NCBI GenBank assembly: GCA_003427395.1
Contig: BFEA01000429.1
Coordinates: 1,009,648 to 1,058,661, forward strand
Direction: 5' to 3'
Length of the DNA: 49,014 nucleotides
Origin: Chara braunii
Taxonomy: Eukaryota; Streptophyta; Charophyceae; Charales; Characeae
This document shows, one piece after another, positions 33,301 to 43,310 of the stretch. The notes beneath the pieces were generated by a model. It had not been told where the DNA came from. It worked only from the letters and a program-made list of their open reading frames with translations, and ran no database searches. The position numbers and the translations under genes were made by a program. The first letter of the stretch is position 1; each line of letters starts with the position of its first letter.

Positions 33301-34760
33301 GGGAGGTCCCCATAAGTTTGGGGAAGCCCAACACTTTGTCTATTTTGGTTTTGCATGGAGCAATCAGACCACTCTATAAGTTTAGGTAGCCTGAATGCTC
33401 TGGAGGCTGGGATGTCCCCATAAGTTTGGGGAGACCCGGTGCTGTGAAGTGCATGGAGGGTCAGGACGCTCTATAAGTTTAGGTGACCTGACTGCTCTGA
33501 CTTGCGAGGGTTTGATTGTGGTTGGTTTTCAAGGGCTCAGGGCATTCAATAAGTTTTGGTGCCTTGAGTTGCCTTGTTTCCTTTTTGGGTTTTCTCAGCT
33601 TCTTTGGTTTCTGAACGAGGAGGTCTGAGTTGTTCTATAAGTTTAGGTGACTCAATCTCTTCCTGTTTTTATTTGAGAAAGATGAACTTGGCAAAGGGGC
33701 AAACTGTTCTGTAAGTTCAGGTGGTCCAGCCCAATGCCACGCACATGATGGTTCAGAGAGAAAAGAATCAGGTGGAGAGGCGGACCCTTCTGTAAGTTCA
33801 GGGGGTTTGACTCAAAGCCTCGCATATGCTGGAACCCAATGGTTATAACTTGGATATACTTTACTACTGTTATGTCTAAGAACGAGCTAATCAGACTGTT
33901 CTATAAGTTTAGGTGGTCTGACTATAGCCACATCACAACTTGAAGAGGGTATAACTAAGAATAGAACTGGTGGTAAACTTGGGCGGACTGAACTTAAGTT
34001 GGTTCGGTTCTATGCAGCCTTAGAAGACAAAGGGAAGACAGATATATATAACTTGGCTATTTAAACAGTTCAGGGCGACTAGAGTGGTCTAGTCATATGC
34101 CCAAGGAAGACAACAGAAAAATTCCCATGAGAAATGAAAGTTGAAAAAACATTCCATAAAAAAAAAATCCTTCATATTTATGAATGATCACTCCAATGTT
34201 TGCCCAATTCTAAAATTTTCAATTTAATTTGATAAGTTCCCGTCTAAATATGAGCTTTCCCTTCCAACTACATTTATTTGTTCAAGATGGAATGAAAGTT
34301 TGGATGAGTTTATGAAATGTTTTAATTAGACTTTCATTCTACTTCAACAAACATCGTCTAATTTAGATTGGATTAACCTATTTATGACTGGAAATCCTTA
34401 CTTAGAATGACAGTCCAATTAAAATATTTCATGAACTCATCTGGACTTTCATTTCATCTCTAGCATGCAGTTCAAATAAGAGGGATACCTCATTCTTGGA
34501 AGGAAAGTTTTCAAGTTAGACGAAAAATTATAAAATTGGAATGACATTTTTTAAGATGGAATGAAAATTTGAAATTTAGAATGTAATTTTACTCTAAAAT
34601 GATTATTTAATTACGAAAAATTTTTCTATTGGAGAAAAATAGTTGTGCCTTCTGTTTGTGTATACTTGGCTAAGTCAAAACACTCTATAAGTTTAGGTAT
34701 TCTGACTTTAGGCCTGGCTAAGTTGGGCGCGCTCTGTAAGTTCAGGTGGTCTGCCCTATG
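33301..34760 (+). repeat. Stem-loop array, 3' LTR copy
   Basis: Same eleven units as in the 5' LTR, starting near 33301, 33364, 33409, 33460, 33536, 33623, 33697, 33781, 33891, 34673 and 34723. Differences between copies: the fourth unit is better paired here (GTCAGG/CCTGAC), as is the last (GGGC/GCCC), while the second, sixth and seventh have lost a pair or more. A MITE (34110-34640) separates units nine and ten. Confidence 0.7.
34110..34640. mobile_element. MITE inserted in the 3' LTR only
   Basis: AT-rich and non-coding, absent from the matching place in the 5' LTR (around 20482). Its middle is a strong inverted repeat: GATGGAATGAAAGT, GATGAGTTTATGAAAT at 34287-34345 is mirrored at 34403-34460. 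The ends carry AGAAAAATT and AATTTTTCT. It inserted after the giant element. The target duplication is unclear. Confidence 0.7.
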
Positions 34761-36019
34761 CCTTATGTAAGCTGGGAATAAAGAGATAAAACATTGAAAA
34801 ACCATGAACTACTGTTTGTTCAGGTTGACTTGGGGATGGTGAACGCGCTTACTTTTGTGGTATAACCTGCATGCGACTGAGTGAGATGACTACCTTATTT
34901 GAGTTTCAGTTTGATAGGTAGTTGGTTTAGTTGCTCGCCACGCGCTAGAGCGATAGGAGTTAGTTTCAATTCCTGCATTTTTTTATATAGTTTTTTTTTA
35001 CTTAGGTCAATTCTTGCATTTTCTGGGATCATTTTTTATACTTGGCTCTGTATAAATTTTGGCAAGCTACTTTCTCTACAGGAACAGTTGCCGAAATTTC
35101 TACAAATCCAAAGAGTTAGTCAGCTTTTGACTTGTCACATTTCAACTTATCTTTTCTTTAGATCTGACTTAGTAAAAATCTGGGAAGTCTCCCTTTCTAA
35201 AGGATGTGCTGCCCAAATTTTTACTAATTCAGGGAGTTAAACATAATTACTTTTCAGAGCTAGAGATTATTTCTGCTTTCATATTTGGACTTATACAAAT
35301 TTTAGAAAAACATTTTTTCTACGGGAAGCGCTGCCGAAATTTTCTTAGTTTGAAGGAGATAGATTATATTTTGACAGGTGGCGATTCTGGTAATCCACTT
35401 TGAATAGGGGAGATTTTGCCATGAGTCTACCTTTTTTTTGGGCACTTGCTTAGAGGTAGGCTTAAATAAAGTTAACTAGGATGATTTGGGTAAGATCATG
35501 ATATGAAGATTGTTCTCCATGGACTTATAGGTTTAGCCTGGGGCATTGACCGGTCATGTGTTACAGGTTCTCGTGATCGTTTGATTCAAAGTTCATGACT
35601 AGATTCAACTTGATCCCTCGAGGATCATCTTCTGTTATCACTGATAACAGGTCGGTTGCCGATTCGTCGGTTTGCAATTCAACTCCAATCCACTCTTGTC
35701 GCTCAACCTAAAGACTTTAGCCATGTGGTTTGAATTGTTTCATCGTGTTTTCACCCGGACTTTATTCAATGGTCATTTAACTGAAGTACTGAGTATTTAT
35801 TTTGGGGAGTTGCATAAGGGTGAGGTTTGTATGGCTAAAGCGAGGGGTATGAGCGCAAAGGAATGGTTGAAGTTGACCCCGTGTAGTGCGTGGACCTTTG
35901 TTGAACCTTTGATGTGATTGCAGGTATGTGCGTGGTTCGGACTATGGATGTGACTGCCCGCGATTACATACATATATGGCTGAGAGGAGTCTCACTGTGA
36001 CTGTGAGAAGTGATCGTCC

Positions 36020-36029
36020 TATATAAATA
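36020..36029 (+). promoter_or_regulatory. TATA box in 3' LTR
   Basis: TATATAAATA, the same as 21859-21868 in the 5' LTR. It could drive read-out transcription into the flank at 37101 onward. Confidence 0.45.
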
Positions 36030-37100
36030 AGCCTTATATATATATTTATATGTGCCTTGGGTATGCGCGCGGCTTACTGAGATCGTGCGCAAGGGTTAAC
36101 CAGGTTATGATTTGGGAGAAAAGGGAGATCCCCTTTTATCCTTTGCTTCTTATAGATTTTCATGGTCGGACGTTGGTCCTAGGCCGGGATTGAAGGTCCG
36201 TGTCCAGGACATCCCAAGCCCTAGACTCTGCAGGGAAGGAATCTGCCGCCGTGCAGAGCCTATTTGCCGCACTCTGGACAGAGTGCAGAAGAGGGTCTGT
36301 GGTCTTCAACCGCGCTTGGCGGTTGTCCAGCGTCGAGAGATTAACCCTCAAGGTGCGTGTCAACCGACACTTGAGTGTCAAATGCGACGCTCGAGATTAA
36401 CGAGGACCGCACGATTATGGGCACTACATAGTACGTCATCATTGCGACTGCTTGCGTACGTTTGCATTGCTAGTCGATATGAGCGGGGCCTGCGTCCACT
36501 CGGTTTTATACTAAGTCTCATGCGCGACGTCTATCCGATTTCCGCATCGGAAAGTTATGGGTTGGCTACTGAGGGGCTAGGAGCGTTGTCGGATTGTGTT
36601 GTGTCGTGTTGTATGTGTGTGTGTGTGTGTTTTATTTTTGTGTTTGTTAAAGCGGTGTGCGCGTGGTGTGTGGGATGCGTCCTAGTCGACCGACGTCGAG
36701 CCGCGCTTGGGACTTCAGCCCCCCAAGATGTCAGTTCGCGTGCGGGCCGGATAGGCGTATTACCGCTCGTACCCCCTATGCTACAGCGAACGAGAAACGC
36801 CCTTAGTTGGTCCACCTCTGCGATTGCAACTGATTAGCTCTCGTACTGTGGACTGGTAGCTCGGGGGGGATACGCCCACCGAAGGGAGGTGACAGCTCCA
36901 GTAAGGTGGAGGTAAGTTGTGCCTTGCGTAGGCCCTATCCTGTCGTAGGGGCTCGCGAGAGGTATGGCTGGCACACTCGGCCGGAGCGGCCTAAGGAAGC
37001 TCCATTTGTGTGTTCGCGACAAGGTTGGTCCAACTCCTGCGTGACGTGGTCGAGAAGGTCCCTCACTGCCACGCGAGATGTCGGACCGATGCGAGCGACA

Positions 37101-37740
37101 CCGCCCAATTAGTTTCATCCTTAGCTCAAATTAGTTAAACGCAGATAAACTTCTAAGACGCCGTAAAAAAACCTTAGCTCTTAAGTGATTTCATGAAGGC
37201 GCCTTGTGGAGACGACTTTTGACAAAAAAAAATCATAAGTTTATATCAATATTTATCGGTTGAAGTACAAAATATTTCGACAAAACAAGAATTTGCTAAA
37301 AAAAATAAGATAACCTTCATAAATGTGATGAATGAAATCGTAGTTTTTTCTCATTATCGCTACTTGTAAGAATGTATATGTAAAAATCACCACCATCCAA
37401 GCCAAAATACGCACAACCTCTTGTTTCAAATAATCAAAATGATGCTAGCGGTACGAAACAAATATATATATATTTTTTACAAAAATAAGTCAAATTATCT
37501 ATGATTATATTATTATAAAATAAATTAGCGGTAGTTGAAGGATTACTAATCAAAAATAAAATTGTTATCAAAAGACTTAGTAAAGCCAACCATCCCACAT
37601 TACTCACTAATGGTGGATAATCATATATTTTTTAATTGTTCAAAATCACTCCATAGATAAGTAATAAAATAGTGGCATTTATAAGGAAAATATATGGAAG
37701 TATGTCCAAATTCAAACATGACTATTTTTTTTTTTTTTGT
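37101..37740. other. AT-rich flank, right of the giant element
   Basis: Begins with CCGC (target duplication) and the second unit of the 77-bp tandem repeat (37123-37160). The rest is AT-rich without recognisable genes. Confidence 0.5.
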
Positions 37741-37915
37741 CGGCGGCCGGTCAAATACAAAGGCCCTTTAGGGCCTAAAACAGCCAGTCTTGATTTTCGG
37801 GCCGACGCGCAATGCTTGCGGTTGGCATATGGGAAAGGTACTGGTGACTTTATCGTGAGAGGTAGCTATGCTTGTAGGGTTCCTCTGTATAGGTTTAGGA
37901 GTAGTGGTAGATAGA
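37741..37915. repeat. T-run plus GGCGGCCGG short dispersed repeat
   Basis: A T-run (about 37725-37738) is followed by CGGCGGCCGG, AAAGGCCCTTTAGGGCCT and GGGAAAGGTACTGGTG (37831-37846). The last 16-mer, and the GGCGGCC preceding it, also occur at about 14375-14450. Likely two members of a short retroposon family; boundaries are not resolved. Confidence 0.35.
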
Positions 37916-37959
37916 TAATAAAATATGAAATTGAGTGAAGAATGTAGCTAAGTTTTTAT

Positions 37960-38100
37960 TGAAAAAAAAAAGATGTGTATCATTGTCGATTGTAGAAATT
38001 ATGCCATCGCGAAGAGTCCAGTTGAGTAGCTAGAGGTAGTTGGAGGCTTATCGCAAGGAGCCTGAGGTTTGAGACTTCACCGCATGCAGCAATTTAAGCG
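37960..38100 (+). repeat. tRNA-like SINE head candidate
   Basis: After an A-run, GAGTAGCTAGAGGTAGTTGG resembles a tRNA D-arm/A box. GGCTTATCGCAAGGAGCC can form an anticodon-like stem. GAGGTTTGAGACTTC resembles a B box. It is not a functional tRNA as written. Confidence 0.35.
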
Positions 38101-38779
38101 TCGTATATGAAAGTTTTGTGTGCACAACCGTTTGAACGAAAAGACACTACGATTTGAAAATTTCGGTGACGTTACAAGTTCAACCCACTACTACAGTTCA
38201 CACTCAATTTGGTCCGCTTACTTTGGATGTGGTGGCTCACAAAACGCCCTGGTATGAAACGCAGCGGTGGTATGACCATCCCTCTGTGAAGGGTGTGGTG
38301 CACTAGAGCAGTTAGGCGAGAGTTTTGTGAGACTATAATTGTTGAAGCTAATGCGGTTCAATAGCAAACCAGTCAGAGTTCGTGGGCTGAAGTGATACGA
38401 AAGTCGATTGAGAAAGATACACAAAAGTATTTTTTATTGGCCAAAAAAATAATCCAATTGAACTTGAGAGGAGGAAAGAGTTTGGAAAAGAGCCTGACAA
38501 ATTGATCAATCAATTATTCAATCAACCATGCAAGCTGCATGTTAGACTTCTCTTACCAGTTGGTGCACTGATACTTGCTTGGGATAGGTCCAGGGAATGC
38601 AAAATTTAAAGGTGAAGAGATACAATGTGACACAGCAAAGAATTCAACTCAAAATGGGGACTGACCTTAGAATAGAGCAAACTGACACAGTAACTGTGAC
38701 TCAAGATTTTATATCATACCAGCAGGGGAGAGGTCCATCACAGAAGAGACCTCCCACTGCCACCTCCTATTTCTTCTAC

Positions 38780-38780
<1 letters not shown>
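38101..38780. other. Non-coding, unassigned
   Basis: Nothing recognisable; short open frames lack motifs. Confidence 0.35.

Positions 38781-38781
<1 letters not shown>

Positions 38782-38833
<52 letters not shown>
38782..38833. repeat. (AG)n microsatellite
   Basis: About 26 uninterrupted AG units. Confidence 0.95.
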
Positions 38834-38836
<3 letters not shown>

Positions 38837-39326
38837 AAACTTGCTATCTATTCAGGCTATGTCCAGACTTGGACATTGTTTTTGGAAAGAGACACCTGAT
38901 GACCATTATGAAGACTAATTATTTTGGCAGAACTATCGAGTTGCATTTTCCCCTTCTTCTTCCCTCCTCGTCTCTTTCCTCCATATGAGTTCTTCATCTG
39001 TGAATGTCTGTGTATGAGAGGCGTGGCAATACTCTGCCATGTATGCATCCCTGCTTCTGATGGACATACACATTCTATCCTGAGTGCTGATGAGTCGTGA
39101 TAACTCAGATTTATGTTTTGTGTCTGTAGCAGCATTGGCATTATTGATTCTCTCCATGTTGATCTTTGGTTCCTGTATAATGCCTATGTGCGACTTATAG
39201 GCATGCGACAATTACGAGGCGCATACTCTTGCTCGATATTGCTCACAGTTCTCTAAATAGTCATCAAGAAAGCAAGTCCTTTTAAAACCACGTTCCACTT
39301 GGGCCGGGTCTCAAAGGCAGCAAGGT

Positions 39327-39671
39327 ATGTCCACCACATCCAGTCACTTGGCCAATGCATCAAATTTCTTCCCTCACCAGCACACCACTTCCCCCTTCAG
39401 TCAATGCTCCACCCATATAAGTCAACCAGGTTCCCCGACCGAAAGAATACAACAAGAGTTCGTCCCGATACCATATCGCAATGAGTCCGAACAGTTATCA
39501 AACCAACTGCTTATGCTCACAGCGAGTTGCAACATACACAACATGCAAGAATCCCAAGCCACCCAACATGAGAACTCAAGTGTCCAGGCGACTATGGCCG
39601 CGGAAATCATCAACCAAATGGAGAGGCGATTAACGGAGGCCTCAATTTTCAGGCAACTTATCGGGAGTTGA
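39327..39671 (+). CDS. Hypothetical Ser/Gln-rich ORF (114 aa)
   Basis: ATG-to-TGA frame. The N-terminal half is Ser/Pro/His-rich and low complexity. The C-terminal part (MAAEIINQMERRLTEASIFR) is likely helical. I do not recognise a family. It might be an exon or gag-like remnant, or a chance ORF: other frames overlap it and no promoter or splice context supports it. Confidence 0.2.
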   Translation: MSTTSSHLANASNFFPHQHTTSPFSQCSTHISQPGSPTERIQQEFVPIPYRNESEQLSNQLLMLTASCNIHNMQESQATQHENSSVQATMAAEIINQMERRLTEASIFRQLIGS

Positions 39672-39822
39672 AAGTATGGATCCCCGTTGACCACTTGTGA
39701 CCAAATGAAGAACTCTCACTCTTTCACCTTCACATATCTCTCCTCTTTGAATCTCTTATCGCTCTATCTCTATCCGCTATGGTGCACCTATGGATATGGC
39801 CCCCACCACATGTCGAATACTC

Positions 39823-39826
<4 letters not shown>

Positions 39827-39857
<31 letters not shown>
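39827..39857. repeat. (CT)n microsatellite
   Basis: About 15 CT units. A short (TGAA)n run follows at 39920-39941. Confidence 0.9.
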
Positions 39858-39862
<5 letters not shown>

Positions 39863-39959
39863 TTCACTTGTCACTTGGTTGTTACTTGCTTCAACAATGT
39901 TTGCACATAAGCACAAACAAAATGAATGAATGAATGAATGATGACAACAACTTTTGTGC

Positions 39960-40340
39960 TTTTGTGTGTAAGGACCCAACTTCTCGACCTTTGGACTTGC
40001 AAGCTTGGTTGGCCGGCTAGTGGTCCCTTGCCATTTTGGGCCTCTCTGTCTTTGACTTTTTGAAAATTGATTGGCCTATCTCAGAACCCAAGCTGCAGAT
40101 TAACTAGGGTGGACTTGACTGGATTAAAGGGGAATAAACCAAACTGCGCCTAACTGGCCTAGCAGACCCTCATATGCTGCCGGGGACAAAACGGGTTGGA
40201 CTAGAGTGGACCCATCTAACGTTTTGGGCTAAATTGATCCGAACCCCCTCCTGGGACCCTTTGACCCTACAGTGCCAATCTACTGAGATGGAGGTTCCTT
40301 ATAGGTGAGAAATTCTCAAATTTCTACCAGTGCCCCTGAC
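39960..40340. other. Non-coding, unassigned
   Basis: No gene or repeat recognised. Confidence 0.35.
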
Positions 40341-40345
40341 TGTGT

Positions 40346-40667
40346 GGGAAGTCTTAGAAACTGCCATTTCGTTAATATGAACATTTTTTTAATGTTTTGA
40401 ACGAAACTGAAACTGAGTAATTTGACCGAAAACAGGTCCAAATTCTCGGCTCCCGAGTATCTAGCGTTCTTTAAATGGTTGACCCCCTGGATGTATCTGA
40501 TCTCCTTCTACATCCACATACATCCAGGGAGGGCGATGTTTTAAGAACGCCTCAAGAGCCAAAATCTTGGCCCTGTTTTCAACCAAATTTCGTTGTTTAG
40601 ATTTCGTTAAAAAAATGAACAATGTCTATTTTGTCATTTTGATGAAATGGCAGTTTAGAAGTAGTTA
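40346..40667. mobile_element. MITE-like foldback element (~320 bp)
   Basis: The left end (AGTCTTAGAAACTGCCATTTC at 40350-40370) mirrors the right end (GAAATGGCAGTTTAGAAGT at 40644-40662). Pairing continues inward: GACCGAAAACAGGTCCAA against TTGGCCCTGTTTTCAACC, TCTAGCGTTCTT against AAGAACGCCTCAAGA, and CCCTGGATGTAT against ACATACATCCAGGG. It is nearly a complete long hairpin and has no ORF. Confidence 0.7.
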
Positions 40668-41058
40668 GTTATGAGGATGGTCCATCATATGTCATATATG
40701 TACCTCCTTAACTTTCTAATTATATCCCATTTTTCATACTTTTAAGCTTTTGCCTCATGTCACTCGCAACCAATTCCCCTTATGCAAGTAAATGATCCAT
40801 CTGAAATGGATGTCGCATATGACATTGATAGCATCCGCATGCATGCCGTTTCTGGTGCAATTGGAAGAGGGTAAACCAGAGTGCAATGTGCAACTTCAGC
40901 TCCTGAAACTGAAATATTATAGATGATTTTCTAAGAAAGTCGCTAACAGAAACTGCCCCTAGGAGAGTGGCTTGCAATGAGGAGAAGTTCAAAGTGATTG
41001 GAACAGTCGTAAGTGGTTAATAAAGACCCTCACTTTTCAGCCCCATGTTAACCGCTTT

Positions 41059-41078
41059 TTTTTTTTTTTTTTTTTTCG
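41059..41078. repeat. T-run, possible reverse-oriented poly(A) tail
   Basis: About 20 T followed by unremarkable AT-rich DNA. This would be the tail of a minus-strand retroposon extending right, but no body is recognised. Confidence 0.4.
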
Positions 41079-41099
41079 GAAGAATAACTCGAACCGCTT

Positions 41100-42280
41100 C
41101 TCTATTTATTACATTAACAAAGTTTCATTCTTTGGAGTTTACAACGAGCAGATTGTCAAGAGTAAATGAGTTAATCCTTAAATGTCACCGTCAACTCTCT
41201 CGTCACAGAATAATAAAAAAAAAAATCCCTTGCAATAACACTTGAATTAGTATACTCCACAAATGTAAACAGTAGACTTATTAACCATATTTAACTGATA
41301 AAGGAGATACCCAAAGCTCACAGTGAGAGTGAACTTTTTGCCAGGGCACGAGAGTCTGTCAGCCTTAGTACGTACCAACCCGTACAACGACATAGGTTTC
41401 TGATAAAACAACTTACTAGCCTTGATCGCCCTCACGAAACGTTTTGAATTATTATGTGAGTCAAACCCCTGATCGCCCTCACAGAACGAAGCCCAATCTT
41501 GACAACCAATACATTGCTCTTGCAAAGGAATCTAGTAACATCTCTTGTCCTTAACCTTGAGAGAAGGCATCTAGAACGTACGAGTCATTGGGGCTTGAGA
41601 ACTTTCTGATGAGTCACACTCATACAACGGGAATAGTTTATGATAAAGACACAAAATCTTGTTGTTTGGAGCAAACACATAGTACTTCTCAATCACCACA
41701 TCACGGTTCCAGTAGGTCAACCTTGAATGAGAGTCGTTAAACTGAAAATGGCGTTGTTCTCTAAGTCGACTGTCTCTTTTGAAACAAAAAACATCATGTT
41801 ACAAGTATGTATTATGCTAACGTTCAATAGAAACAACAACATGAGGAGTCATTGAGATATCAAACTTCACCCTACAACTTGAATTGCAAGCACCTTACAA
41901 TGCTGATTTAGAATCACCAAGCGTATGAGAAGAGCAAAAACCAGCAAGAACCCTCTATGGAGAATAACTAACCTGCTTTAAGTTCTCAACAATAACCACA
42001 ATGACTATCTTATACTTCATAAACGTTTCCCATCATCCACAATGCCATTACATCATAGCTGCAAAAAAAGTTTAAGATGTCGAGAACGAAGCAAAACCTA
42101 TCCTTCAGTTTGACACTCTGCTGGAGCATGTCACAATATAATACCTTGACACTCCCTTTATAGCCTTCCTACTCAATCAAAGTCCACTCTGCAAAGAAAC
42201 TCTAAGGATTTTGTGAGGCAGTTGCCTGCACAACTTGCTGTGAAACATGAATATTGTCCCTCTAAGCCCTACTGCCTACC
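41100..42280. other. Non-coding, unassigned
   Basis: A minus-strand 92-aa open frame (41247-41525) has no recognisable domain. It contains a duplicated GATCGCCCTCAC motif about 48 bp apart. Nothing else is supported. Confidence 0.35.
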
Positions 42281-42285
42281 TTCTT

Positions 42286-42359
42286 TCTCTTCTACGAGGG
42301 TTACCTTATTCCTCTTCTATGAAGGTTACAAACCTTTTTCTTCTTCTATGAAGGTTACA
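42286..42359. repeat. Three copies of CTTCTATGAAGGTTAC
   Basis: CTTCTACGAGGGTTAC, CTTCTATGAAGGTTAC and again CTTCTATGAAGGTTAC at about 30-bp spacing, separated by T/C-rich linkers. Confidence 0.7.
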
Positions 42360-42823
42360 CTGCATTTACCTTGCGGAGGGTGCAGGGTTTCGCCTAATAC
42401 ATGCAACCATATTGACGTTTAGAAGAAGGGACCCTTTGGAGGTTGGCTTCCCCTATTAGCTTACTAGTCGAGTTCCCCCAACTGCATCTGACAGCTAATA
42501 GGAGACTGCTAGCTGACAACAACACTAACCGCAACCTGCAATGAGGGAGGGATGCACAAGAGGCTATGTGCTGCTCCATGAAAATAGAGAAGCACAGGCC
42601 CCCGATAGCGCCCCCACCTCCCCCCCATCTCCCTCATTTCCCCTGCGCCGACGCCATCTACGTCGTTGATGCCATTTCCCTTGTTACCATTGTCTCTATC
42701 CCCAAAATTTTCCATTGCCGCCACTATCTCCTTGGCTGCTGCCATCTCCCCGCCTACCTCCGCCATCTCCCCCATTGCCATCTCTTCTGTTACCGCACGC
42801 ATGATTGTTCCCTTTGCTACCGT

Positions 42824-43290
42824 TGTCAAGTGCATCGACTCCAACCTTTTTTACGCAAAGTCCAGAACCCTCCCGACCATGTCACGCAAGAGTAAAAAAA
42901 AACAAGAGACAGTTCGAAGACAACTTTGGGACAACGCATAAGTCACCCCGTGTCGAGGCGGACGCCGTTGAGTTCTCATCTCCCCGCTCTAAAAGGTGCG
43001 CCATCCGTACCTCTCATGATCCCTGAGCGACAGGACAGGTTCCCTCGAGGCACAACTTGCCTTCCGTAAGGGGCTGTCACCACCCTTAAAGGCGTAACCC
43101 TACCAAGCTATTGACCTACGTTAGAAGGTTTTTACATGCAGCCGCAGAGGTAGGTCGGCCGAGGGCATTTGCTCGTTCGTTGGTTAAAACGTCGTCTGAA
43201 CCCAAATGTCGTGCGTTCCTAAGGGTGCTGACCTCCTAAGTACGAAATGACATCGATCGACTAGGACCATCTCAACCAGGCGTGAAAGCC
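42824..43290 (-). repeat. Diverged relative of the giant LTR (3' end, reverse)
   Basis: Read in reverse, this matches the last ~400 bp of the giant LTR. TGTC...GCATCG (42824-42837) corresponds to the complement of the LTR end. CCCTCCCGACCATGTCACGC, CGAGGCACAACTTGCC, CGTAAGG-GCTGTCACC, GCAGAGGTAGGTCGGCCGAG and ATCGATCGACTAGGACC follow in the same order with substitutions and indels. Similarity fades by about 43310. It is a remnant of a related but older family or subfamily. The bases left of 42824 do not carry the tRNA-Asp PBS. Confidence 0.65.
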
Positions 43291-43310
43291 ACAAAATCAT
43301 CCAAGTCCCT

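Larger units (their letters stand above)
15159..37100 (+). mobile_element. Giant LTR retrotransposon, LARD type
   Basis: A complete element of about 21.9 kb. Two direct repeats (15159-22945 and 28589-37100) match along their whole length with a few percent differences by eye. Both start TGTCGGCGCG and end CGACA. CCGC flanks both sides (15155-15158 and 37101-37104), or ACCGC if the last A of the LTR is counted. A tRNA-Asp PBS lies 2 bp after the 5' LTR. The internal region shows none of the gag, protease, RT, RNase H or integrase motifs I looked for. Long LTRs plus a non-coding interior match the LARD class (large retrotransposon derivatives), which are mobilised by proteins of a partner element, usually Ty3/gypsy. 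The LTR length exceeds the ~4.5 kb I know for barley LARDs. Confidence 0.85.
28589..37100 (+). repeat. 3' LTR of the giant element
   Basis: Direct repeat of 15159-22945. The apparent 8.5 kb includes a 140-N gap with a 35-bp duplicated edge and a ~530-bp MITE. Without these it is about 7.8 kb, matching the 5' LTR. The promoter, hairpin and B-box-like sites are all conserved. Small indels also differ, for example an extra CAGATACAGGCGGGGGAATA around 30868. Confidence 0.85.

Noticed and set aside
39088-39115. Second hammerhead-like CTGATGAGTC followed by ACTC
   Set aside because: Stem II can form, but the GAAA core is absent (AGATTT instead).
42509-42895. Overlapping ORFs on both strands (Ala/Met/Glu-rich and Pro/His-rich)
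   Set aside because: They come from imperfect GCCATCTCC-type repeats and extend into the reverse LTR relative. No domain is recognised.
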